Source: Anaerolineales bacterium (GTDB lineage: Bacteria > Chloroflexota > Anaerolineae > 4572-78 > J111). From it: DNA of 64,000 bases. The notes beneath the pieces were generated by a model, which made no database searches, was not told the DNA's origin, and was given only the letters and a program-made list of their open reading frames with translations. Location: positions 128,412 to 192,411 of the forward strand of contig JACKAU010000016.1 in the NCBI GenBank assembly GCA_020634855.1, in the 5' to 3' direction. Of the stretch, positions 9,445-17,802 are shown piece by piece (within the stretch, counting starts at the first letter, position 1; each line of letters opens with the position of its first letter). The translations under genes were made by a program, and so were the position numbers.

Positions 9445-9552
9445 GCCGCCCAACGGTAAGGTGGCTAAGCAACGAGCATATTACGCCCGAGCTGCGAGCC
9501 TGAAAGCAAAAGCGCTGTTGGTCCATTCGTTGGTTCTCCGGCCAGCGAGCAC
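9445..9552 (+). repeat. Dispersed ~110-bp repeat, copy B
   Basis: Partner of 891-1000 in the same orientation. It contains an internal GGTTCTCCGGC / GCCGGGAACC inverted repeat extending to about 9572. It lies immediately 3' of the DinB-like gene. It resembles a cassette-boundary element, but the GTTRRRY end expected of an integron attC site is not visible. Confidence 0.5.
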
Positions 9553-9599
9553 CGCGAGATCCGCCGGGAACCCATGAGCGCCGGAGCGAAGGGTTTCAT

Positions 9600-9735
9600 T
9601 CAGTTACGTAGCCTGGCCTGTTCAAGAGATTGGTACTCAGCCAGAAATTTCTCGATGTCGCCGATGAACGCGACCGTGTCTCACCGGAGCAACATCACAC
9701 GTAACTCGATGTTTGCCCGCGCCGACAGCCTGTAT
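9600..9735 (-). pseudogene. Short gene remnant with internal stop
   Basis: In one minus-strand frame the DNA reads SARANIELRVMLLR, a TGA stop, then DTVAFIGDIEKFLAEYQS and a terminal stop at 9600. The composition is protein-like, but the piece is only about 44 codons and the family is unknown. It adjoins other broken genes, which supports decay. Confidence is low. Confidence 0.25.
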
Positions 9736-9736
9736 C

Positions 9737-10108
9737 TTACTGACACGCCTGGGCCATCAAGGTTGCCGTGTCGGCGTTGTTTGCGACCTTATTAACTGAG
9801 GCCGAGCTAATACCGATCCCCTGATAGGGTTGGGTAGCTTGCGCATCGGGCAAAGCCAAGTGCAGATCGTAGCATCCCACAAATGTCTCGGTGGTATTGG
9901 CTGTATTCGTGGACACCAATGTGACCGGCACCTGGTAATAGCACTGGCCGGCTCCGGCATCGGTTACAACCGTACCTACTTCCAGTTGCACCGAATCGGT
10001 GTCGGCGTAACCCTGCTGAAACTGATCGAAAGACGGTAAGCCTTTCGCGTTCGGCTCCCAGTAGGAGAATGCTCGCAGATATTCATGACGGTTGACGGCA
10101 ATAGACAT
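9737..10108 (-). pseudogene. N-terminally truncated Chloroflexota-type secreted-protein domain
   Basis: 123 codons. INRHEYLRAFSYWE-like (read here as AVNRHEYLRAFSYWEPN), SFDQFQQGYADTDSV and TFVGCYDLHLALP match a domain that I associate with Chloroflexota lipoproteins, where it normally follows a signal peptide and linker. Here the match starts abruptly at codon 5, and the upstream DNA belongs to a transposase remnant whose stop codon is only 16 bp away. The N-terminal part was therefore probably lost by insertion or deletion. The fragment has no credible ribosome binding site. Confidence 0.6.
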
Positions 10109-10123
10109 TATCGGAAATAAGGG

Positions 10124-10581
10124 TCAAGAAATAAAATCAAAGAGATTAAATTGTTCGACAGAATGACGATGACGAAGGCGAAGATTGTGCAAGCCGCAGG
10201 CAATCTCCATGACTTGGTCGTCGAACCCAGCCAGATGATTACGAAAGGTGTCTTTAAGAATGCGACACCGTTTAATCCCGCAAATGATATTTTCAACCGT
10301 GATACGAGCGCTGGAAATGACAGCGTTGAGAAAACGGTCACAAAGGTCTAATTGACCGCCACGCGGTTTTTTTTAGGTTGATAGATAATGACATCTTCCG
10401 GCGCATAGCCCTGGAAACCGGTGTCTTGTAGCAGTTGTGAACAGCGAGGAAAGGTGTAGCCTTCTTCATCGCAAATCCGTTTCTCGTGACGTTTGCCGGG
10501 ATAGGTTTGGCTCAAATAACAAACCGTCCGACTGACGGCATGGGTAATGACATTGTTGGTCAAGGTATGGGCTTTTGTCGG
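10124..10581 (-). pseudogene. DDE_Tnp_4-type transposase, 3' part, with A8 frameshift site
   Basis: The upstream frame carries KAHTLTNNV, YLSQTYPGKRHEKRICDEEG and LLQDTGFQGYAPEDV, then reaches a run of eight A. The -1 frame continues with PRGGQLDLCDRFLNAVISS, IKRCRILKDTF and VMEIACGLHNLRLRHRHS to a stop at 10124. Both halves match one IS5/DDE_4-type catalytic domain, so the intended product spans a -1 shift at A-AAA-AAC. The N-terminal half is missing: the frame stops at the end of the neighbouring IS256-type element. Confidence 0.75.
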
Positions 10582-11972
10582 ATATGCAAATAAAGTGGTG
10601 TAAATGGGAGGTTAGGCAAAACGAGATAGAGATTACATAATAATACGATCCTTGAAACGAATGACTAACTGATTAAGAATAAGGGCCCAGTTAGGCAGGG
10701 GCATTGTCCATTTTTTGACAATGCGGTCGTTGGCCAAATACAGGAGCTTGCGGACAGACTTGGCCGAGGGCAAGGCACCCTTAGTTTTGGTCACTTTGCG
10801 CAGTTGGCGATGGTAAGCCTCAATGGTATTGGTGGTGTAGATGAGACGTCTGATCTGGGCCGGGTAATCGAAAAAGGGGGTCAGGGTCTCCCAGTTGTTT
10901 TCCCAGGAGCGGACAGCAACAGCATATTTGTCACCCCAGAGTTCACTCAACTGGAGCAGTTGCGTTTCGGCCTCTTCGCGAGTGGGAGCCTGATAGACCT
11001 TTTTCAGATCTTTAACAAAGGCTTTTTGGTCTTTAGAGACGACATATTTCAGACTGGCCCGGATTTGATGGATGATGCAGCGTTGCACCTGGCAGTGCGG
11101 GAAAACCGCGGCAATCGCTTGGCTGAAGCCGCTGAGGCCATCAACACAGGCGATGAGCACATCTTCCACGCCCCGGCTCTGGAGGTCACTCAGAACGCTT
11201 AACCAGAAATTAGCGCCTTCCGCCCCATCACTGACCCAATGGCCTAACACGTCCCGTTGACCCTCGACATCGACCCCTAACACGATGTAAACGGCTACAT
11301 TTTCGACGTGTCCCTCGCGTCTGAGCTTGATATACAAGGCATCCAGATAGATGATCGGTACAGGCGGGCCAGCGGCCGGTTTTGCCATTCTTCGACCAGC
11401 GGCCACACCTTGTCGGTGATGGGGCTGACCGCCCCGGCTGACAGACTGACCCCATAGGTCTCCTGCAACATCGCTTCGATATTGTGGGTCGATAACCCCG
11501 ACTGTACAGGGCGATCACCTTCTTTTCTAACTCATTGGTATTATGGCGGTACTTCGCCAGCAAGTGGGGTTCATACGCCCCTGTTCGGTCGCGCGGCACC
11601 GCCACTTCGATATCGCCCCCCGAACTTTTGACCGTTTTCGTTCGTTTCCCGTTACGGCTGTTGCCACTGTTGCGCCCTTTGGCTTCGTACTTCTCATAGC
11701 CCCGTTGGGCCGTCTACTCCCCTTCCCGCATCTGTTCCAGGGTTCGGGCAAACAGTTGGGCCAGGATCCCTTCTTTGCCAAAAAAGTCATCGACGCTCTC
11801 TACCCGGCTTAGCGCTGCTTCGATCTGTTCTAGATCGGGCACCGTCACGCCCTTTTTGTTGAGTTCCTTTTTTTCTGTTTCCATTGCGGTGTTTCTCTCT
11901 TCCGGTTTCATGAGTTTTTCCTTTCCTCATTTTACCCCCATCTCTTCATTTACACCGCTTATTTTACATTGT
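10582..11972. mobile_element. Decayed IS256-family insertion sequence
   Basis: Imperfect terminal inverted repeats share the core GTGGTGTAAATG (10595-10606) / CATTTACACCGC (11947-11958), with similarity running several bases further out, so the ends are approximate. A Mutator-type transposase pseudogene fills it on the minus strand. No clear target duplication is visible. It separates two unrelated transposase fragments. Confidence 0.75.
10633..11911 (-). pseudogene. IS256-family (Mutator) transposase, broken
   Basis: The N-terminus starts METEKKELNKKGVTVPDLE. An in-frame TAG (near 11715) interrupts the frame, which then resumes with YEKYEAKGRNSGNSRNGK and VPRDRTGAYEPHLL. A one-base shift near 11490 precedes NIEAMLQETYGVSLSAGAV, and a compensating shift near 11360 leads into the intact 257-codon C-terminal part. 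That part carries the DDE segment (YLDALYIKLR, CVDGLSGF, TTNTIEAYHRQLRKVT). One nonsense and two indels mean no full transposase is made. Confidence 0.85.
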
Positions 11973-11973
11973 C

Positions 11974-12335
11974 TAAAGGCTCTCAAGCCCACAAACAAAC
12001 GGGGTCCCAAACGGGCCAAATATCGGGCTCCGAAACCAGAACATCCTGACACCAAACAAAATATCACCAACGAAGCTATTCATGCCAATCATCTGGAAGC
12101 CTTCAACTCTGCCTTACGGCGACGCATGGCCTGTTATCGACACCAGACCAACACCTATGCCAAACAGCCGTCGGCCTTACAATGTCGGTTAGATGCTTAT
12201 TGGGTTTTATATAATTTCATTCGTCCTCATTTTACCACGAGACTGATCCCGGCTGTGGCTCTTGGTGTGCTCATTCATCCCTTTTCTTGTCATGAAATCT
12301 TTAGAATTCAATACATTAGCACTGGTTTCTCTTAA
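11974..12335 (+). pseudogene. Transposase C-terminal fragment (other family)
   Basis: The frame reads GPKRAKYRAPKPEHPDTKQN, HANHLEAFNSALRRRMACYR, then QTNTYAK, RLDAYWVLYNFIRPHFTT and PAVALGV. The HAN-hLEAFNSALRRR and YNFIRPHFTT pattern is the C-terminal end of an IS1-like/ISNCY-type DDE transposase. The N-terminal part is absent: the frame runs back into the IS256-type element. It may be the far flank of the target site. Confidence 0.6.
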
Positions 12336-12339
12336 CCCT

Positions 12340-12585
12340 TACTTATCCCATCTCCCGGACCCAGTGCCCATCGATATAATGGTTATTATACACCTGCGTC
12401 AATTTGTGGAACTGAAACGGGCGCAGGTGGTTAACCTGGCGGCACCGTATGAGGTGGGATATGCCAGTGACTGGTAAATTGGATTAGCTAATGCGAAAGC
12501 CGGTATTCATCGACACGATATGCCAAAGCGCTTAGACCATGTTAAAATTAAGCGTCTGATCCAAACCATCAGTCATCAAAGCTGA
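12340..12585 (+). other. Possible decayed coding remnant
   Basis: One frame reads IHLRQFVELKRAQVVNLAAP and YEVGYASDW, a TAA, then IGLANAKAGIHRHDMPKRLD and IKRLIQTISHQS to a stop. It looks protein-like on both sides of one nonsense codon, but I cannot assign it; a transposase or integrase tail is possible given the setting. Confidence 0.25.
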
Positions 12586-12622
12586 CCATACCGAACCGTC
12601 TTATGATAAGGATATAACAGGA

Positions 12623-13345
12623 ATGAAAACACCCTTAGGAAAAAAATCTTCAACTCAAACCATTCAGGAGCGCTTCGACAACGATGTGGAGCGTTTCTCC
12701 AATCTCGATACCGGACAAAGAGCCGTCATTGATGCCCCTTTGATCCTGGACCTGATTTCGGCTTTATCCATCCAACTCGTTCCCCATGCCCAAAACATCT
12801 TGGACATCGGTTGTGGGGCGGGCAACAACACCATCAAAATTGTCAGAGAGAAAGCCGGCCTGAATTGTGACCTGGTCGATCTGAGCCAACCGATGTTGGC
12901 GCGGGCTGAACACCGCTTGAGGCAAGAAAACACGGGCGTCATCCGCACCTTTCACGGCGACTTTAGAACCCTTGATCTCCCCCAAGACCATTATGATCTG
13001 GTTGTAGCGGCGGCGGTCTTACACCATCTCCGCGATGATCAGGATTGGTTAGAGGGGTTCAGCAAGATTTACAGCTTGATGAGGACCGGGGGAGCGTTGT
13101 TTGTGAGCGACCTATTTTTTCACGAACACGAGGTTGTCCATCAAGTGATGTGGGATCGGTATGGTGAGTATTTATCCAGTCTCGGTGGAGAGGAATATAA
13201 GCAACAGGTGTTCGGCTATATTGATATAGAAGACTCGCCCAGAGATATGACTTTTCAGATCGAGCTGCTGCGCCGAGTTGGTTTCAGAAAAATTGATGTG
13301 TTACACAAAAACTCGTGTTTTGGCGCTTATGTAGCGATCAAATAA
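12623..13345 (+). CDS. Class I SAM-dependent methyltransferase
   Basis: 240 residues. Motif I is ILDIGCGAGNNT (~64-75), the acidic ribose-binding residue lies in CDLVDLSQPML, and the motif IV region is YDLVVAAAVLHHLRDD (~124-139), followed by GGALFVSDLF. This is a complete Rossmann-fold methyltransferase of the Methyltransf_11/25 type. The closing part (DSPRDMTFQIELLRRVGFRK) is like tRNA cmo5U and small-molecule methyltransferases; the acceptor is unknown. It lies alone to the right of the mobile-element island. Confidence 0.8.
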   Translation: MKTPLGKKSSTQTIQERFDNDVERFSNLDTGQRAVIDAPLILDLISALSIQLVPHAQNILDIGCGAGNNTIKIVREKAGLNCDLVDLSQPMLARAEHRLRQENTGVIRTFHGDFRTLDLPQDHYDLVVAAAVLHHLRDDQDWLEGFSKIYSLMRTGGALFVSDLFFHEHEVVHQVMWDRYGEYLSSLGGEEYKQQVFGYIDIEDSPRDMTFQIELLRRVGFRKIDVLHKNSCFGAYVAIK

Positions 13346-13379
13346 AACCCCAATAGCTGCTACCTTGACATCCGAAAGG

Positions 13380-13452
13380 GGGAGTAAGAAGTAGGCAGTA
13401 GGGAGCAGAGGCAAAAAACGGCTTACTGCCTACTCCTTACGCCTTACTTCCC
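13380..13452. repeat. Word-repeat hairpin (GTAGGNAGTA type)
   Basis: A purine-rich arm with GGAGTAAGAAGTAGGCAGTA is followed after a short loop by its approximate complement TACTGCCTACTCCTTACGCC. It follows the methyltransferase stop and could act as a processing or termination structure. Similar designs with other words occur at several places in the window. Confidence 0.65.
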
Positions 13453-13460
13453 ACGGGGTA

Positions 13461-13600
13461 TAGAACGCCGATCGTATCGATTACACGGATAAACACGGAT
13501 ATTTTTTAGTTAAATCAAGCCTTATCGGTGAAAATCCATATGATCCGTGTCATCCGTGTTCTATCATTTCTGATCAGATCTTGAAATCGTGATCGACTGA
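13461..13600 (+). repeat. 140-bp dispersed repeat, copy 1
   Basis: It starts at TAGAACGCCGATCGTA and ends at GTGATCGACTGA. It is nearly identical over its whole length to 50292-50431. It contains ACACGGATAAACACGGAT and ATCCGTGTCATCCGTGTT, which are largely complementary, so the element is itself partly palindromic. It lies downstream of the SDR stop codon. Confidence 0.85.
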
Positions 13601-13616
13601 AGTTAGATAGCACGCC

Positions 13617-14465
13617 TCAGTTTTGAACGCGATTGAGCCACGCGGTCTGCCCCGACAGTTCACGCATCGTAGCCAGGTAGTGCTCCTCAGAGGTTGACCA
13701 CCTGAGTTGGGCCATCTCCTCCGCATCGGGGCCGGCCACGTAGCGCAGGCGGGAAGAGGGGTCGCCGGCGGCGGTGAAGATCGTCGCGGCCACCTGCTCT
13801 TCGTCGGCATCGTCAAAGGGATAATCCATCATGGCCTGCATGATATGATCGAAGTAGGGCTTGTAGGCCGGCGGCATGGGGATATCCTGCAATGTCTCCA
13901 GGGTACTCTTGGCGAAGTTGGTGGTGCGCATCGCACCCGGCTCCACCAGCTTTATGCGGATGTTCTGCGACTCAAGCTCATAGGATAGGGCCTCCGACAG
14001 TCCTTCCAGGGCGTGCTTGGTGGCCACGTAGATCGACAGGAGCGGCGCTGCCGCCAAGCCGACCGCCGAGCTAATATTAACAAAGACACCGCCGCCTTGC
14101 GTGCGGAACCGGGGAGTCATGGCCCGGATGACATTGATCGGGCCGAAGACATTCGTCTCAAATATCCCGCGAATGGTTTCTGGTGGCGTCGCCTCAAGTA
14201 TGGTGACGGTACTGATGCCCGCATTGTTGACGACGACATCAATTTGACCAAACCGGGCCATGCCGGCGGCAATGGCCGCCTCGATGCTGGCGACATCGGT
14301 GACATCGAGGGCGGTCACCAGGATATGATCGGGGTAATCGGCCGCGAGGCTGTGGTCTGGTTTGCGCATGGTGGCTACAACATTCCAGCCTTCAGCGGCG
14401 AACTTTTTCGCTGCGGTCCGGCCCAGGCCGGTCGAGCAGCCGGTAATCAAAACTGTTTTACTCAT
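13617..14465 (-). CDS. SDR-family oxidoreductase
   Basis: 282 residues, classical short-chain dehydrogenase/reductase. The N-terminal nucleotide-binding motif is TGCSTGLG, the DVTD and NNAG motifs follow, and the catalytic serine (NISSAVG) and YVATK supply Ser-Tyr-Lys. It should reduce or oxidise a hydroxyl/carbonyl group with NAD(P); the substrate is unknown. AAAGGAA precedes the ATG. It is divergently transcribed from an AraC-type regulator gene 134 bp away, so that protein is the likely regulator. Confidence 0.9.
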   Translation of the reverse strand: MSKTVLITGCSTGLGRTAAKKFAAEGWNVVATMRKPDHSLAADYPDHILVTALDVTDVASIEAAIAAGMARFGQIDVVVNNAGISTVTILEATPPETIRGIFETNVFGPINVIRAMTPRFRTQGGGVFVNISSAVGLAAAPLLSIYVATKHALEGLSEALSYELESQNIRIKLVEPGAMRTTNFAKSTLETLQDIPMPPAYKPYFDHIMQAMMDYPFDDADEEQVAATIFTAAGDPSSRLRYVAGPDAEEMAQLRWSTSEEHYLATMRELSGQTAWLNRVQN

Positions 14466-14512
14466 CAGATAGTTCCTTTGTAATGATGGTGGAGTTAGTA
14501 GAGATGATATGC

Positions 14513-14541
14513 AGTATAAGCGATGTGGTTTGGATTGTAAA
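14513..14541 (-). promoter_or_regulatory. Promoter of the SDR gene
   Basis: On the minus strand TTTACA (14541-14536), a 17-bp spacer and TATACT (14518-14513) form a near-consensus sigma70-type promoter 48 bp before the SDR start. Confidence 0.65.
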
Positions 14542-14565
14542 TAACGAAAAATCCAGCGATCATTA

Positions 14566-14593
14566 TTGATCGTCTCAATTTTTGTGCTATACT
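14566..14593 (+). promoter_or_regulatory. Promoter of the AraC-type gene, probably leaderless
   Basis: TTGATC (14566-14571), a 16-bp spacer and TATACT (14588-14593). The ATG at 14600 begins 7 bp after the -10 box, exactly where transcription should start, and there is no Shine-Dalgarno. Confidence 0.6.
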
Positions 14594-14599
14594 CCTTCT

Positions 14600-15535
14600 A
14601 TGGATCCATTAACCGACCTTATCTCCCTTTTGCGGCCTCGAACCGCCCTACTCGGCAGCCTACTGGGGACAGGCCAATGGGGGGTCCGTTCCCCCTACTA
14701 CCCAGACCCCAGCTTTTTTCTGGTGACCGAGGGCGCCTGCTGGTTTCAGCAGGATGATGGCGACCCAATTCACTTGTGCCAGGGTGACTATCTCCTGGTT
14801 GCGCGCCCGCTGTCAGCCACTTTTGTCAGCCATCCGGGCGTCGAAACCGTTCTGACCGATGCCGCCTTCAAAGCCTTGCATGGCGATGACTTCACCATCG
14901 GCGATGGCTCGAACGGCGCGTGCACCACCCATGTGATTGGCGGCCTGTTTCTGTGTGATCCGACGAATGTCACGCTTCTGACCGGGCTGCTCCCGCCAAC
15001 CATCCATATTCAATCCTCGGCAGGTATAACTGACCGGTTACGCAGCATTATCGCCATCATCACCGAAGAGACTCGTTCCGAGTGGCTGGGGAAAGACCTG
15101 ATTTTGTCCCGCTTGGTCGAAATTATGCTGATCGAGGCCCTGCGCCGCCAAAGTAGCGAACAAAAGCCGCCGGTAAAAGGTCTACTGGCCGGTCTGGCCG
15201 ATCCCCAACTGGCCTCGGCCCTGCGGCAGATCCATGCGGATGTGGGGCGAGCCTGGACGATTGCCGAACTGGCCGCGAGCGTCGGCATGTCTCGCTCGTC
15301 CTTTGCGCGCCATTTTACCGCGGCCGTCGGCGCCGCCCCGGTCGAATACCTGCTGGAATGGCGAATGGCTCTGGCCAAAGATGCGCTGCTACACGGTAAT
15401 AAGCCGTTGACCGAGATCGCCTTCGACATTGGCTATCAATCGGCCAGCGCCTTTAGCACCGCCTTCAGCCGAATTGTAGGCTGCTCACCGACCCAATATG
15501 TCACGGAGGTCGCGCGCGAAAAGGCGGGCCGTTAG
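14600..15535 (+). CDS. AraC-family transcriptional regulator with cupin-type sensor
   Basis: About 311 residues from the ATG at 14600 (MDPLTDLISLL); the longer frame from 14582 would start inside the promoter. The N-terminal half is an AraC_binding_6-type cupin (GACWFQQDDGDPIHLCQGDY). The C-terminal half has the two AraC helix-turn-helix units: AELAASVGMSRSSFARHF and LTEIAFDIGYQSASAFSTAF. It is divergent from the SDR gene, which it probably controls in response to a small ligand. Confidence 0.88.
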   Translation: MDPLTDLISLLRPRTALLGSLLGTGQWGVRSPYYPDPSFFLVTEGACWFQQDDGDPIHLCQGDYLLVARPLSATFVSHPGVETVLTDAAFKALHGDDFTIGDGSNGACTTHVIGGLFLCDPTNVTLLTGLLPPTIHIQSSAGITDRLRSIIAIITEETRSEWLGKDLILSRLVEIMLIEALRRQSSEQKPPVKGLLAGLADPQLASALRQIHADVGRAWTIAELAASVGMSRSSFARHFTAAVGAAPVEYLLEWRMALAKDALLHGNKPLTEIAFDIGYQSASAFSTAFSRIVGCSPTQYVTEVAREKAGR

Positions 15536-15588
15536 CTTGCGCGCTAACCGGAATTATCGGCCGAGAAAACATCTATGAGATTGACCAA

Positions 15589-16167
15589 ATGACGTTACCT
15601 TTAGAAACACCCCGTTTGCGCCTACGCGCCTTCCAAATGGAAGATGCTGCCGATTTTGCCGCCTACCGCTCTGACCCCCTGGTCGCTCGATACCAAGGCT
15701 GGCAGGCTCCTTTTAGTCTCGACCAGGCCCATGAGTTTATTGCCGAAATGCAGACGACTCGCCCCGGCATCCCTGATGAGTGGTATCAAATCGCCATCGA
15801 ACTCAAACAGGATGGCCGCTTGATCGGCGATTGCGCTTTTTACATTTTGCCGGAAGATGGCCAACAGGCGGAAATTGGTTTTACCTTGACCCGCGCCTAT
15901 CAGGGCCAAGGCTTGGCCACCGAGGCAGTGACCCGCTTGATCGATTATTTGTTTGACACCTTTCAGCTTCACCGTCTGCGCGCGCTGTGCGATGTCGATA
16001 ATCGGGCTTCAAGTCGATTGTTGGAAAGAGTGGGCATGCGCCGAGAAGCCCATTTTATCGAAAATTTTTGGTCAAAAGGTGAATGGCGCAGTGAATATGG
16101 GTATGGCCTCTTACGGCGGGAACGGAATAACTCTACCAAGGATCACCCTATCCTACCAGAAGCCTAA
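15589..16167 (+). CDS. GNAT-family N-acetyltransferase (RimJ/RimL type)
   Basis: 192 residues. LETPRLRLRAFQMEDAADFA at the N-terminus, IGFTLTRAYQGQGLATEAV with the Q/RxxGxG/A acetyl-CoA loop, then LRALCDVDNRASSRLLERVG make a complete RimJ/RimL-type GNAT domain. It would acetylate an N-terminus or small amine; the target is unknown. It is followed by the E2-type acyltransferase gene on the same strand after 72 bp. Confidence 0.88.
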   Translation: MTLPLETPRLRLRAFQMEDAADFAAYRSDPLVARYQGWQAPFSLDQAHEFIAEMQTTRPGIPDEWYQIAIELKQDGRLIGDCAFYILPEDGQQAEIGFTLTRAYQGQGLATEAVTRLIDYLFDTFQLHRLRALCDVDNRASSRLLERVGMRREAHFIENFWSKGEWRSEYGYGLLRRERNNSTKDHPILPEA

Positions 16168-16239
16168 CGGACTCGGCTCGCGGCAGGTGAAGGAGATGTT
16201 AACCGGAATGGAAACTAATTAAGATTGAAGAGGGATTCT

Positions 16240-17070
16240 ATGGATGATATCGGCGTCTATGAAGAGCGGAGATTCCCAGAATTTCGTCATCCAACTCTGG
16301 ATACACTGGACTTGGGTCAACAAAAGCATCATATTCCCCTTTTGCTAGAGGTGGATGTCACTGAGGCTCGGGCGTATATGCATGAGTTCAAAACCCAAAC
16401 GGGGGAGAGCCTTTCCTTTACGGGTTGGGTAATGAAGTGCATCGGTCAGGCCGTGAGCGAGCACAAATATATCCAAGCCATGCGCAAAGGCCGCAAGCGC
16501 CTTATTATTTTTGACGATGTGGATATCTCCATTGTGGTGGAACGCTCGGTTGGTCACAGTGGCCATGCTTCAGAAACACTCCCCATGCCTTACATTGTGA
16601 GGCGGGCTAATGAGAAGACGGTCAATGCGATCAATGACGAGATACGAGCCGCCCAAGCCGAGTCGCTTGGCGCAGGCGAGGTCCAACTTGGCGCACGTCG
16701 CAAGGCCTATCTGACCAAGGCCTTCACGATAATGCCCCGGTTTATGAGAAATCTACTTGTCTGGCGAAGATTGACGAACGATCCCCTTTTTGCCAAGAAA
16801 GCGATGGGAACGGTGGTGGTGACATCTGTGGGCAGCCCTGGCCGATATAGCGGCTATGGGTGGGCCATTCCGATAGGTATCCATCCGCTGGTTTTTGCAC
16901 TGGGCAGCATTGCTAAGAAACCTGGTGTTGTCGGCGAGACGGTCGCCATCCGAGAATATCTGAGTATGACCGTTCTGTTTGATCACGATGTAACGGATGG
17001 CGCGCCTGTGTTTCGCTTTATTCAGCGTTTAAACGAACTACTTGAGAACGGTTATGGTCTCGACAAGTAA
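16240..17070 (+). CDS. Stand-alone E2-type (CAT-fold) acyltransferase
   Basis: About 276 residues, started at the ATG 16240 because AGAGGG lies 6-11 bp upstream; a TTG five codons earlier has none. The whole protein corresponds to the catalytic domain of 2-oxoacid dehydrogenase E2 subunits: SFTGWVMKCIGQAV, the GTVVVTSVGS strand and the terminal HDVTDGAP, which keeps the catalytic His and Asp-Gly. There is no lipoyl or peripheral-subunit-binding domain and no E1/E3 gene nearby, so it is not a normal dehydrogenase component. Confidence 0.78.
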   Translation: MDDIGVYEERRFPEFRHPTLDTLDLGQQKHHIPLLLEVDVTEARAYMHEFKTQTGESLSFTGWVMKCIGQAVSEHKYIQAMRKGRKRLIIFDDVDISIVVERSVGHSGHASETLPMPYIVRRANEKTVNAINDEIRAAQAESLGAGEVQLGARRKAYLTKAFTIMPRFMRNLLVWRRLTNDPLFAKKAMGTVVVTSVGSPGRYSGYGWAIPIGIHPLVFALGSIAKKPGVVGETVAIREYLSMTVLFDHDVTDGAPVFRFIQRLNELLENGYGLDK

Positions 17071-17211
17071 GGCCGCAGCCCAGCTAACTACAAACCTGTT
17101 CAAACTGCGCTTAATTCATCGGAGTCTAATTGGTGAAGAGCAGTACGGGAATTGGGATAAATCGCCCCCTGGCGAGCCAAGTCCGTCGATTATTAGTGTG
17201 TGTGGGGTGCG

Positions 17212-17784
17212 ATGAGTAACTTCAAAAACCTGTGGCCCTGGCTGGCGATGGCGCTCATTTTAGCCCTATCCATCTTTTTGTTACGAAGCCAGGGCCGGTT
17301 ATGGATATGCTCATGCGGCCAGGTTTATCTGTGGGTGGGCGATATTTGGAGCGCGGACAACTCACAGCACCTGCTCGATCCCTACGCTTTTACCCATCTG
17401 TTACACGGCGTCATTTTTTTCTGGCTCCTGACCTGGCTTCGACCGCAAATGCCGCTGCTGTGGCGTTTATGTATTGCCCTGGGTATTGAAGCGGCTTGGG
17501 AAGTATTTGAAAATAGCGAGATGGTCATTCAACGCTACCGTGAGACCACCGCCTCGCTGGGGTATGACGGGGATACGATTATCAATTCTGTCGGTGATAT
17601 GTTGGCGATGGCCGCCGGATTTATGCTGGCCTATAAGCTGGGCTTCCGGCGCTCACTCATCCTCTTTATGGTGGTTGAACTCATCCTGCTCGTTTGGATT
17701 CGGGACAGCCTGATTCTCAATATTATTATGCTCATTTATCCCATCGACGCCATAAAACAGTGGCAACTGGGTCTGGCCCCATAG
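17212..17784 (+). CDS. DUF2585 / UPF0314 family membrane protein
   Basis: 190 residues from MSNFKNLW. Diagnostic features are WICSCGQVYLWVGDIWS, NSQHLLDPYAFTHLLHG, EAAWEVFENSEMVIQRYR and LGYDGDTIINSVGD. Hydropathy gives about five or six membrane spans. The function of this family is unknown; conserved His, Glu and Asp residues in the membrane region look like an active site. It ends 18 bp before the stop of the convergent permease pseudogene. Confidence 0.85.
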   Translation: MSNFKNLWPWLAMALILALSIFLLRSQGRLWICSCGQVYLWVGDIWSADNSQHLLDPYAFTHLLHGVIFFWLLTWLRPQMPLLWRLCIALGIEAAWEVFENSEMVIQRYRETTASLGYDGDTIINSVGDMLAMAAGFMLAYKLGFRRSLILFMVVELILLVWIRDSLILNIIMLIYPIDAIKQWQLGLAP

Positions 17785-17802
17785 ATATATAGTCGTTGAC
17801 CT

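Noticed and set aside
891..9552. Integron attC sites at the two ~110-bp repeats
   Set aside because: Both begin with an RYYYAAC-like heptamer, but neither ends in GTTRRRY at a suitable distance, no integron integrase is seen, and copy A is not 3' of a co-oriented gene.
11775..12335. Single 186-residue plus-strand protein
   Set aside because: Its first ~65 codons are antisense to the IS256-type transposase; only the part from about 11974 looks like a transposase, so it is a junction artefact.
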